A stretch of DNA of 64,000 nt from assembly GCA_033032175.1 (NCBI GenBank), contig CM065325.1, positions 14,660,930 through 14,724,929 of the forward strand, read 5' to 3'. Below are positions 11,524 to 21,850 of this stretch, one piece after another. The translations under genes and the position numbers were made by a program. The notes beneath the pieces are model-generated. The model had not been told where the DNA came from. It searched no databases and was given only the letters and a program-made list of their open reading frames with translations. The stretch is from Saturnia japonica (lineage: Eukaryota > Arthropoda > Insecta > Lepidoptera > Saturniidae). Position 1 is the stretch's first letter; every line of letters begins with the position of its first letter.

Positions 11524-12419
11524 CATCACATTTATTTAATAGGTACTTTATAATTTTGTACTGCTGCGTAGATTTTTTTAAATTTGTTTTTATACATGTA
11601 ATTTTAAATGTTGTTATTATTTTTATAAGTTAAAGAATCAAAACGAACGGGAGCAGGGGTAAATGATGTCCATGTTCCCAACCTTTGGTACTATAATTTA
11701 CTGTTGCTAAAATGGGCGCGTGCGTCTGCCCACAACAAATGTGCTACGTCAACCAATACAGAGCGGGACCGCGCACCGAGGGCGCGAACGCGACTGAAAC
11801 GATTCCCTCGTACTCTGTATAACCGACGGCGGATAACACGCTACGGTAACCAGCTGTCTGGAAACCAGTGCGTGCGAGCCCCTCTCACTACGTGCGACCA
11901 ACCTTGTTCACACCCGAAACTACTAGGCGTGAAGAGGGCGAAACATTAAGGTACACACGCAGTGAGGTGTCTGCTGGTAGGCGCGGCGATGACGTAGCAC
12001 GGAGCGGAATGGACTGGGTCGCTGGCGGGTTGAACACTAGTGAAGATGCAAAATGACACACAGGCACCACAATAAAATTTGCTGTATTCTACAAGACACA
12101 ATACAATTTGTTAGTACTATCTTCTGGGTACTGTTTCTTCCAGTTTCGTTTCTTGAGTCTTGAGTCTTCAGCTTGTGGTACCCGTGTGTGCTGGTTGGCC
12201 CCAGTAGTGCGCCTTTTATATTGTTTGCCGGAGAGTGAGACGGACGATGGCGTCTCTATCCGTACTGCATAAAATAGCTGAATTCTGGTAAATTTGGTCA
12301 CACTGGACTAGATTAAGTTTATTATATTATAGTGAATATTTTAAGGTGAAATTCCCTTATTATGGGTATAATACCATATTATTATTTTATTATTCGTAGG
12401 AATTAAATAGTATATCAAA
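11524..12419. other. Region upstream of the errantivirus gag; no gene recognised
   Basis: A CpG-rich block (11704-12060) is followed by sequence that on the minus strand contains a TATA-like AACAATATAAAAGGCGC near 12215. It could be a promoter or an unrelated LTR, but no repeat partner is seen in the window. Nothing here matches the candidate 3' LTR of the errantivirus near 23632, so its 5' LTR is missing, rearranged or unrecognised. Confidence 0.3.
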
Positions 12420-13092
12420 ATGACGACTACTATTAAAATTATACCTAATGAGATGCTTAAACTAATTCCAATTTTCAGCGGTAGTAAAAGGCAGTTAAAT
12501 TTATTTTTAAGAAAATGTGAATACATAATAGATCACTATAAGGGGAATCAAGAACAAAATATATATGTTATGCATTCACTTACAAGTAGACTAACAGATG
12601 GCGCGGCTGCATTAATAAGTGAAAGAGAGGACATAGAAACCTGGGTACAGCTTAAGGAACTGTTAATCCAACATTTCGGTGATCCTCGGAACGAGGAGTG
12701 CTTAGCTATAGAATTGGAAAGCTTTAAAATAAAATATGGCGAAAACTACACCGACTTTTGTAATAGAATTCAATCGACTAGAGCTATTTTAATATCCAAG
12801 GTAAAACAGTTGCGCGATACTGAGATTAAAAAGGCTAAAACTATCATCTATAATAATATGGCGCTTAACGTGTTTCTATACAATTTACCCGAAAATATTA
12901 TACGTGTCGTGCGATTAAAGAACCCGGCAACGCTAGAAGAAGCCTTACAAAATGTGTTGGAAGAAGTTAATTTCTTCGAACAATATAATTCAAAAAACAA
13001 ATCCAATAAACAACATACGAGACCATTGATTCCATTTAAATTCGGCACCACAAACAATACTCAACCCAGCATGTCCACTATGGTTAGCATGC

Positions 13093-13163
13093 TGTTGTGA
13101 TTATGAAGGTGATCTGAAATAAAGCAATTGTTGTCTGACCCGCGTATCATTAACACCACAACA
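13093..13163 (+). repeat. 5' LTR of Mag-like element (71 bp)
   Basis: It starts TGTTGTGATTATG and ends ACACCACAACA; the termini are TGTTG/CAACA inverted repeats. It contains GAAATAAAGC, a possible poly(A) signal. It matches the copy at 17457-17527 at every base. Confidence 0.95.
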
Positions 13164-13175
13164 TGGTGGCAGCGG
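13164..13175 (+). other. Primer-binding site, tRNA-Leu type
   Basis: TGGTGGCAGCGG lies immediately after the 5' LTR. It is complementary to a 3' end CCGCTGCCACCA, which I recall as the acceptor end of tRNA-Leu(AAG). The position is exactly that of a reverse-transcription primer site. Confidence 0.8.
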
Positions 13176-13276
13176 TAAAAAAAAAGTGGTTTACACGTGA
13201 ATTAATACAAATATAAACCATTTGTACATTGTGTAGAAGGATTGTAGTGGAACTCAAGTGTTATTAATCATCAAAA

Positions 13277-16200
13277 ATGGAACACGCGCGACCTCCTTCA
13301 GAGTTTATTATGGAAGGTGGACCTGCCGGCCGGGCCGACGGGTGGAAGCGCTGGCAACAACAGTTTATGGTGTTTCTAAATGCATCTGGAGTTTATAAGG
13401 AACCGCCAAAAATCCAGGCAAGCTTACTCGTAAATTTGATTGGCCCAGAAGGTTTTAATATATATCAAACCTTTCAATTTGAGAACGAAACCGAAAGAAA
13501 TGATATTAAAGCTGTGTTAAAAAAATTCGACAGTCATTTCGGTACAAAATCGAATACTACGCTTGTTCGTTATAAGTTTTTCACACGTAATCAAGAAGAG
13601 GGCGAGTCCATTATACAATACGTAACGGCATTACGTTTAATCAGTAAAGATTGCGAATTTTCTACCTTAGAAGATGATCTCATTAAAGACCGTATAGTAT
13701 GCGGCGTGCTGAGTACTAGAACAAGAAATCGGCTATTACGTGCGGATAACCTTGACCTTGATTTGGCCGTAAAATTATGTCAAGCCGACGAAATAACTTT
13801 AGAAAGCGAACAACAAATCGGAGATAGCGTCATTCAAGCAAACGGTACGCATGTAGACGGAGTCCAGAGACGTGGCTGGCGCGGATGGCGCGGCAGGCGA
13901 GGCGGAGCGCGAACACGCGGCGAGGGTCGTGCATCTGCATCGCAGCTTGCTGGTGCATCGAGCGCGATGACGTCACGACGCACCGACATCGCCGATTGGC
14001 GCACGCGGCCGCGGTCGGGTCCTGCGCTGGCGCCGGTGTGCGATGGTTGCGGGGACGTGCGGTGCGCGTGGGCCGAATGCCCCGCGCGCAACATCACTTG
14101 TTTTGTATGCGGTAATCGCGGACATTTCGCGAGAATGTGTAAGTGCAATCGTTCATTAGAGGAGGGTAGGAAGATAACAGGGCGAGTTCATTATGTTGAG
14201 AACGATGATGATAGTTATTCTAACGAAAATGATCAGTTTTATGTATTAATGGTTTCGGAAAATGATAAATGCGAGTCGTGGCATAAAGTGCTAATATGTA
14301 ATAATAAAAGTGTTAAATTTAAGCTAGATACTGGTTCCGATGTCAATATAATGTCTTACGACACATTTAGAAATTTAGGGTTTAATGAAACAGATATTGT
14401 TCGAAAACAAATTTCTTTGGAGTCGTACACCCACACGACAATCCCTGTAGTGGGGACGTCTTTGTTGACAATAGCACTTAATGAAACGGTGTACAAAATA
14501 TTAGTTGTAATTGCCAATATGAGATGTGAAAGCGTGTTGGGACGAAAGTCTTGTGTGCAGTTAGGCTTAGTAAAACGAATTGATTCTATTATAACGAATA
14601 ATTACGAGGATTTATTTAAGGGTGTGGGTTGTTTACCAGGAGAATATCATATAACTGTTGATGAAACGGTTCGGCCGGTTATAAGTGCTTCTAGAAAAAT
14701 CCCGTTAGGGTTGCGTGATATCTTAAAACGAGAACTTTTTGAAATGGAACAGTTGGGAGTTATTAAGAAAGTTGATTATCCAACCCAGTGGGTACATCCG
14801 TTGGTTTTAGTAGCTAAAAAGAATAATGGTATTAGAATATGTCTCGATCCCCGTGAGTTAAATCGTGCAGTTCAACGCGCACATTTTCAAATACCTACAG
14901 TATCAGAGCTGGCAGCGCAGTTACACGCCGCACGTTATTTTTCGGTTCTGGATGCTAATTCCGGGTTCTGGAATATACAACTTGATAGGCAGAGTGCTGA
15001 TTTGTGTACGTTTGCTACACCATTCGGGCGCTACCAATTTCTTCGCCTTCCTTTCGGTATAAGCTGTGCATCGGAAGTTATCCATGCTAAATTGCGTCAA
15101 TTTTTAGAAAACCTGGAGGGGGTAGATAATTTTATCGACGATATTCTAGTATGGGGCAGTACAAAGGAAGAACATGACCTTAGATTGAAAGCCTTATTAG
15201 AAAGAGCCAGAAAAATAAATTTAAAATTTAACAAGGCTAAATGTCAAATAGGTGTGGAGCAGGTCACGTATTTAGGCCATGTGTTTAGTGCTAAAGGGAT
15301 GAGTCCTGATTATAATAAAATCAGAGCAATAAAAGAAATGCCTACTCCAACAGATAAAAAGAGCTTACAGCGATTTTTAGGTTTAGTAAATTACTTGTCA
15401 AAATTTATTCCTAATTATTCAAAACACGCCATACCTTTAAATAATCTTTTAAAAAAACATAATGAATGGCGTTGGGAAGAAAGTGAACAGTCTTCACTTG
15501 AATTATTAAAAGAGAGTGTATGCCAGGCACCCGTTCTTGGTTTATACGATGTATCACGGGATGTAACATTATCCGTGGACGCATCCAATCACGCACTCGG
15601 AGCTGTGCTCCTACAAGACGGTCACCCCGTAGAGTATGCATCCCGCACCCTAACTGATGCACAGACACGTTATGCGCAAGTGGAAAAGGAATTATTGGCC
15701 ATTGTATTTGCATGTGAGAGGTTTCATCAATACATTTTTGGTAAAAAAAAAATTTTAGTTGAGACAGATCACAAGCCGCTCGAAAACATTTTTCTAAAAC
15801 CTTTAATGTCCGTCCCGGCACGCTTACAGCGTATGATGTTGAGAATACAAAGCTATGATATTGTAGTGAATTATGTCCCAGGTAAATATATGTATATAGC
15901 GGATACGTTGTCTCGTGCGCCACTACCTGAGTTATATAGTGAGGAAATTCACACGAATGTAGTTTATCAGCTTAAAATGATAGTAAATACTTTACCAATT
16001 TCAAATCAGAAACTTACTTTAATTAAGAAACAAACCAAATCCGATCCAGTTTTTCAATCATTATTGAATTATATTAATAATGGATGGCCTTATCATAAGT
16101 TTAATATTTCCAATGATGTAAAAATGTATTGGTCTATAAAAGAAAATTTGTACGTAATTGACGGTGTAATATTTAAGGACAATTTGGTGATGATACCTAC

Positions 16201-16306
16201 ATCTATGAGACAACAAATGTTACATATCATTCATGAAGGTCACATGGGCATAGATCGTTGTAAAAGGCGCGCGAGACAAGTTATGTTTTGGCCTAATATC
16301 CCGTGA
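13277..16306 (+). CDS. gag-pol: Mag-like Gag-Pol polyprotein (to start of integrase)
   Basis: One 1,009-codon ORF fuses Gag and Pol. Capsid-like region: residues 1-190. A basic Arg/Gly-rich stretch around 200-225 is followed by zinc-knuckle cysteines ending CFVCGNRGHFARMC (about 275-288). Protease: LDTGSDVNIMS near 350. Reverse transcriptase: LDANSGFWNIQLD, LPFGISCAS and the catalytic FIDDILVWG near 618. RNase H: SVDASNHALGAVLLQDG near 766 and ETDHKPLE. The integrase zinc domain starts (HEGHMGIDRC) but the ORF ends at TGA 16304-16306 because of a 1- or 2-base indel; the downstream zinc-domain cysteines and catalytic core lie in another frame. All motifs upstream of the break look intact. Confidence 0.9.
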   Translation: MEHARPPSEFIMEGGPAGRADGWKRWQQQFMVFLNASGVYKEPPKIQASLLVNLIGPEGFNIYQTFQFENETERNDIKAVLKKFDSHFGTKSNTTLVRYKFFTRNQEEGESIIQYVTALRLISKDCEFSTLEDDLIKDRIVCGVLSTRTRNRLLRADNLDLDLAVKLCQADEITLESEQQIGDSVIQANGTHVDGVQRRGWRGWRGRRGGARTRGEGRASASQLAGASSAMTSRRTDIADWRTRPRSGPALAPVCDGCGDVRCAWAECPARNITCFVCGNRGHFARMCKCNRSLEEGRKITGRVHYVENDDDSYSNENDQFYVLMVSENDKCESWHKVLICNNKSVKFKLDTGSDVNIMSYDTFRNLGFNETDIVRKQISLESYTHTTIPVVGTSLLTIALNETVYKILVVIANMRCESVLGRKSCVQLGLVKRIDSIITNNYEDLFKGVGCLPGEYHITVDETVRPVISASRKIPLGLRDILKRELFEMEQLGVIKKVDYPTQWVHPLVLVAKKNNGIRICLDPRELNRAVQRAHFQIPTVSELAAQLHAARYFSVLDANSGFWNIQLDRQSADLCTFATPFGRYQFLRLPFGISCASEVIHAKLRQFLENLEGVDNFIDDILVWGSTKEEHDLRLKALLERARKINLKFNKAKCQIGVEQVTYLGHVFSAKGMSPDYNKIRAIKEMPTPTDKKSLQRFLGLVNYLSKFIPNYSKHAIPLNNLLKKHNEWRWEESEQSSLELLKESVCQAPVLGLYDVSRDVTLSVDASNHALGAVLLQDGHPVEYASRTLTDAQTRYAQVEKELLAIVFACERFHQYIFGKKKILVETDHKPLENIFLKPLMSVPARLQRMMLRIQSYDIVVNYVPGKYMYIADTLSRAPLPELYSEEIHTNVVYQLKMIVNTLPISNQKLTLIKKQTKSDPVFQSLLNYINNGWPYHKFNISNDVKMYWSIKENLYVIDGVIFKDNLVMIPTSMRQQMLHIIHEGHMGIDRCKRRARQVMFWPNIP

Positions 16307-17177
16307 TATTGAGCGTTATGTTAAATGTTGTGAAGTATGTCAGGAGAGGTTAAACGCACCTACTTGAGAACCCATGATACCGGTAGAGATACCACCGCTT
16401 CCGTGGAACAAGGTAGGATCGGATCTCTTTGAGTTTAGAAAAAATCATTTCTTACTCGTAGTCGATTACTATTCGAATTACATAGAAGTTTGTAAATTAA
16501 ATAATATTTCTTCTCATTCAGTAATACAAGCCATGAAAGATATGTTTTCTCGACATGGCATACCCAAGATCCTAATGAGTGACAACGGCACGCAGTACAG
16601 TAGCTATGAGTTTAAAACGTTCGCTAATGATTGGGGGTTTGATCATGTGACATCATCGCCTAGATATCCGCAAGCGAACGGTAAGAGTGAACGAGCTGTT
16701 CAAACAATTAAGATGCTGCTAACAAAGGCCATAAATAGTAATACAGATTTTCAGTTACTTAATTATAGAAACACTCCTAGGGACGGTTTAAGCTCTCCTG
16801 CACAGCTTCTTATGGGTCGTAGGCTTCGATGTAAGCTGCCAACTCATCCTAAACTATTAGAACCGAGCCCTGTTGCTTCCTCTGAGTACATAAAAATGTT
16901 GAATAAACAAATCAATACAAAAAAATACTATGATAAAGGCAGTAAGAAATTACAAAATTTAAATAAAGGTGATCACGTAATTTGTATTGATGGTAATCGC
17001 AGGACTCGAGGTACAGTAGTGCAGGGTGCTGGTGCTCCCAGGTCATATTTTGTACAAAATGAACGTGGTACATACAGACGTAATCGTCGTCACTTAATAA
17101 AGCGTAATGAAAAAACAACTTCTGTTGCCTCTCCTCCGTTTACACGTAGTCGAGCAAGGCAATTGGCTCAGCAATAA
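16307..17177 (+). pseudogene. Mag-like integrase, cut off from Pol by frameshift and TGA
   Basis: The rest of the zinc domain (CCEVCQ) is at 16325-16360 in the new frame, followed by TGA at 16365-16367. The catalytic core follows in the ORF at 16374-17177: first Asp in VVDYYSNYIEV, second in MSDNGTQY, Glu in NGKSERAVQ, the D,D-35-E layout. The C-terminus is short and basic and ends at TAA 17175-17177. As it stands no full integrase can be made from this copy. Confidence 0.85.
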
Positions 17178-17446
17178 ACTGTGTTCTTTATTTATCTTTT
17201 AAGTTATATATTTACAACTTCATAATATAATAAAGTAAAGGATACATACGAAATATAAGGACTGTTATGCATTTATTTTAAATGATTCCAAGATCAAATA
17301 GTCCAATAGTTCTTATATTATTTAACCCTGAGTGTTTCCCAGTATACAAGTTTAATATAGTAAGCATCTTGAAGGGGGTATGTGAGTATAGGTATTTACT
17401 TTATTTTTAGTTTGTAATTTATAAATTAGATCTAACGATAGTTTCT

Positions 17447-17456
17447 AAGGGGAAGA
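17447..17456 (+). other. Polypurine tract of Mag-like element
   Basis: AAGGGGAAGA directly abuts the 3' LTR start at 17457, the expected place for the plus-strand primer. Confidence 0.8.
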
Positions 17457-17527
17457 TGTTGTGATTATGAAGGTGATCTGAAATAAAGCAATTGTTGTCT
17501 GACCCGCGTATCATTAACACCACAACA
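17457..17527 (+). repeat. 3' LTR of Mag-like element (71 bp)
   Basis: It is identical to 13093-13163. It is followed by the CATGC target duplication and then by errantivirus gag sequence. Confidence 0.95.
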
Positions 17528-18118
17528 CATGCCGGCCATAGCTCGCGCACCCTTACAGTTCGGTGGGTTTAAATCCACAGTACCACCACAGAATCCATAT
17601 CAATTTAAATTTCGTATCCCAAATAATTAGGCGATGTTACCGCAATTAAACCAAAAGGCGTATAGCCCTCAACAACAATTTGGTTATAGACCACAGCTAG
17701 GTCCACAGCAGAGGCCTATGCAACCATCACAATTTAATCAAAATTTCCAGGAACAATTAGGGTATCGCCCTCAATTAAATCAAGCACAGTTTGGCTACAG
17801 GCATCAACAACCAGCGGCGACAAATGCTTTTGGTAACACAGATGTTTCTATGCGCACTGCACCACAGCCTAAGCCTCAGGGCCAAACACAGCCTCATGGG
17901 TTCCGACTCAATGAATTAGAACTAGGCCAAACAGGTTATTATGATAGTTGTGAGAATGGTTATGAATGGGAAGATCAGGAATACTGGCAACAAGATGAAG
18001 AAAATTATCAGAGTGGTTATTCATCAAAGCAAATAGTCGAGAGTGAACAAGAAAATAGAATAGTGAATTATGATAACCCGAATGAGGAAGTTCAAAATTT
18101 TCACATTTTAACTTCTAT

Positions 18119-18125
18119 AAAAAAC
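18119..18125 (+). promoter_or_regulatory. -1 ribosomal frameshift heptamer A AAA AAC
   Basis: The heptamer sits in the gag frame exactly as X-XXY-YYZ, two codons before the gag stop TAG (18132-18134). Gag uses frame 0 and the protease ORF uses frame -1. A -1 shift at gag-pol is known for Gypsy-type errantiviruses; here motif, phase and ORF offset all agree. Pairing downstream was not assessed. Confidence 0.75.
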
Positions 18126-21100
18126 CGGAAATAGTACATTTGAATTGTGACGTAAAACTTAAATTGCCTTACGTGTATATACCAGAGATCGATGCAAAGA
18201 TCATGATTGATACTGGCAGCACCAGATCATTCATAAGCCCACTTAAAGCCCACCAGTTCTTTCAACCATATGCCCTATGTGAACCCTTTACCGTAATTAG
18301 CACACACGCGTCGAGTAGGCATAATGAAGTTGTTAATATCCCATTAATGCCTTCCTTCAATAGTGATAAGTGCCACAAATTTTACGTTTATAATGTAGAC
18401 AATAAGTATGATGGACTGATAGGTAATGACCTGCTGATAGAATTAGAAGCCCTTATAGATTTAAAAAATTCCAAACTTGTAACAAAAACAACAACACTCC
18501 CAATAGTGAATAAAGGTGACTACGTTATTGAGTTAGACCCACGGACCGAACAACTCGTAAAATTACCTACAGATCAATTCTCTGGGGATGCAATATTAAA
18601 TTTCACTAAATTTTGTGAAGGAGTTAGGATGCCGTCGGCTATCGTAACCTGCAATAGCGGATATGTTAGTACTATTATTCAAAATACCACGGATGTACCG
18701 AAAACCCTGACCATTACAAAGTCACAGAATATTCAGAAAACTCTGCAAGAATACACTGTACTGACGTAGAAATGAGGGACGTTGAAATTGACACGATACT
18801 AAACGAAAATCTAACAAGACTGAGACTAGACCATATGAACGAAGAGGAAAAGAAAAGTATTAGTTTATTGTGTAAAGTATATAAAGATATATTTTACAGT
18901 GATCAGTTACCCTTAACCTTTACAAATCAGGTCAAACATTCCATTAGAACAAAAAATGAAGATCCAATATATGTCAAACCTTACAGGCAACCTCCTGCAC
19001 AAGCCGAGGAGATAAAAACCCAAGTTAAAAATTTGCTAAAGAATAATGTTATTAGGGAATCTTAATCGCCTTGGAACGCACCTGTTCATCTAGTACCAAA
19101 GAAAATGGACGCTTCAGGTGAAGTAAAGTACCGTATGGTCATAGACTATAGACGATTGAACGAAATAACCGTAGACGACAAGTACCCATTGCCCATTATA
19201 ACGGACTTATTTGGCAAGTTAGGTAAAAGTAAGTATTTTAGCACACTTGACTTAGCCAATGGATTCCATCAGATTGAAATTGAGGAAAATGACCGACAAA
19301 AGACCGCATTTAGTGCAGATGGACATTACGAGTTTTTGAGAATGCCGTTCGGGTTAAAAACCGCCCCAGCGACATTCCAAAGGACTATGGATAATATACT
19401 CAGAGGACTGCAAGGTCATCATTGCCTGGTATATATGGATGATATTATAGTGTATAGTTCCAGTTTAACAGAACATATTAATGACTTACGAGCTGTATTC
19501 GACCGACTTAGAATGAAAAACTGAAAGGTACAATTAGACAAATCGGAATTCTTACGTAAGGATGTTTTATATTTAGGACACACCATAACAGATCAAGGGT
19601 TGAAACCTAATGATGCTAAGATTAAGGCAGTACTGGACTACCCATTACCACAAACAGTGACGGAAATAAAAAGCTTTTTGGGATTGATAGGTTATTATAG
19701 GCGATTCATCAAGGATTTCGCTAAAGTAACACAACCTCTGACTTCTTGTCTAAAGAAGCGGCACAGAATTATATTGGATAAAAATTACATTAACGCCTTC
19801 GAACGTTGTAAAGAATTACAAACAAATGCCCCCCTCCTGCATTTCCCGGATCCTTCGAAACCATATATCCTGACAACCGATGCATCTTCTATAGCCTTAG
19901 GAGCCGTACTTTCCCAAGGTACTATCGGTAGTGAATTGCCTATTGCTTACGCGAGCAGAACGCTAAGCGAGACCGAAACACGCTATAGCACTATAGAACG
20001 CGAACTTTTGGCCATAGTATGGGCGGTGAAACACTTTAGACATTACCTGTATGGTAACACATTTACTATTTTTACAGACCATAGGCCCTTAGCTTGGTTA
20101 TATTCCTTAAAGGAACCAAACAGTAAATTAACGCGTTGGCGACTACGACTACAGGAATATGACTTTAAGATAGTTTATAAAAACTGGAAGCAAAATACAA
20201 ATGCAGATGCCTTGTCCAGAATAAAATTGAACGCCATGAGTGACTATGAAACTGCTTCTATGAAAGTGAATGTAGATAAGAATGAACGGCAGAAAATAAA
20301 AGAACATCTAAATGAAATTGAGAATAGGGCAGCGAAACTAGCTGCAATGAATCAAAGTGAAGATCTCATATCATTATCAGGTAGTTCAGATACAATAAGG
20401 TTGAGTGATATATCGGAATTAGAACATCGCTACCCCATACCGCCATCATCTAGTGACACAGACACAGTACATTCAGCCGTAGAACTAGAAAATAAAGGCA
20501 TTCCTATTCTTAACGAAGCGATCGACACTAAGGCCAACCAAATCTTCATTTTTACATGGTTCAGAAATAATATACAAGTGCGAGACATGTCACGTGATAA
20601 ACAAAAAGTTCTCGAAGTGTTTTTACCAGTAAATAACGAGGAACTAATTATAAAATTTTTGAAAGAGCATATTAACCCAAAAATTAAATACTTTATATAC
20701 TTCGAAGACAAACAGCACAGGAAAGAATTCAATGACGTAATTATTAAATTATTTAAGGAAGGTATGGTTGAATTTTATGAATGCACAGAGAGAGTTGTGT
20801 ACGTAGAGGATGAGAACGAACAGAAAGCAGTTATCCTGAAATACCACGAAGGAAATACGTGCCACCGAGGAATAAAAGAAACAATGGTGAGGATTAAGAG
20901 GAGTTACTTTTGGGAAAATATGCAAGAATTAGTGTCATCGGTTATAAATAGCTGTGAAGTACGCAAGAAAATGAAATATGATAGGAAACCGTTAAAACCC
21001 ATCATACAATTAACACAAACGCACGAAGCCCCCTTCCAAGAAATTTTCATAGACATCTTTAGTATTGAAAGTCGACAGTACTTAATCATTGTCGATGCCT

Positions 21101-21850
21101 TCAGCAAACTAGCTCAAGCAATTGAAATAAACAATAAATCTACTACAGAAGTAGTCCGTGCTCTAATTAAATATTTTTCCATGTATGGTATACCCAGAAA
21201 AATAAGCAGCGATCCAGGTACCGAATTCAATAACGAACTAATGCGAGAACTAACGTCAATGTATAAAATTGAACTACACATTTGCACCCCCCATAACCCA
21301 AATTCAACAGGGATAGTCGAACGTTTTCACTCGACGTTAATAGAAATATATCGATTGGCCAAATACGACCAAAAATGTACGGATGCCGCTTCAGTTATGA
21401 CTTACGCCATAATGGCTTACAACAATACTATACACTCAACGACTGATTTAACCCCGTTCGAAATTGTATTTGGTCACACATATTCTAATAAAGTATTCGA
21501 CGGCGAATTTGAAAAGAATTACATGCAACAACTAATAAAAGATCATGCTAAGCGTACTAAGTGTCTTTACCAGTTCTTATCTGATAAAATACTTAGGAAA
21601 AAGGAAAACATTAGAGACAAACGATTAGGCGAAAACGTAGAAATAAGTGAAGGTGATGTAGTTTTTGTTAAGGACATTAACACAAGAAAAAGCTAAGATA
21701 AGGCTGGGTATAAAAAGGCTACAGTAAAGGGTAGAGCGGAAAGAAATATAGTACCAATTGAAGTAGGCAAAAGAGAAACGAGGGTAGCATTAAAAAACGT
21801 TAAACGTCCTCCACAGGTGGTGCGTGGTCATAATGACAATACTCCCTCTC
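18126..21850 (+). pseudogene. pol: Errantivirus pol (PR-RT-RH-IN) with stops and a frameshift
   Basis: The -1 frame opens into a protease with IDTGSTRSF (near 18205). Reverse transcriptase motifs are [23 protein letters not shown] and the catalytic YMDD (19433-19444). RNase H: TTDASSIALGAVLSQ (19880) and FTDHRPLAWL. Integrase: zinc domain (CHRGI...C), core Asp in IIVDAFSKLAQAIEI, SDPGTEF, and Glu in GIVERFHSTL. Breaks: the ORF ends at 18769 and continues in another frame from about 18772; in-frame stops follow at 19063-19065, 19522-19524 and 21694-21696. The catalytic residues are preserved, but the gene is not translatable as one protein. Confidence 0.85.

Larger units (their letters stand above)
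13093..17527 (+). mobile_element. Mag-like Gypsy element with 71-bp LTRs
   Basis: The 4,435-bp element is bounded by identical 71-bp LTRs (TGTTGTG...CAACA) and 5-bp target duplications CATGC at 13088-13092 and 17528-17532. A primer-binding site follows the left LTR directly, and a purine tract precedes the right one. Very short LTRs (77 bp in Bombyx mag), a gag-pol order with CCHC knuckles and no env fit the Mag lineage of Gypsy. Identical LTRs mean recent insertion, yet pol carries a frameshift (about 16303) and a TGA (16365-16367). It sits inside the gag of the errantivirus. Confidence 0.93.
12420..18134 (+). pseudogene. gag: Errantivirus gag, split by a 4.4-kb insertion
   Basis: The left part (12420-13092) encodes a capsid-like protein: a start around IIPNEMLKLIPIFSG, helix-rich body, no zinc knuckle, as is usual for errantivirus Gag. 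The right part resumes at 17533 and includes a Gln/Pro-rich tail (17634-17900) with repeated FGYRPQL-type units, then an acidic C-terminus. The inserted element plus one target duplication spans 4,440 bp, a multiple of three, so both halves share a frame. An in-frame TAG at 17628-17630 breaks the right half independently. The ORF closes at TAG 18132-18134 just after the frameshift signal. Confidence 0.75.

Noticed and set aside
12040..12340. Minus-strand solo LTR with a TATA box
   Set aside because: The TATA-like motif is there, but no matching terminal pair or target duplication could be found.
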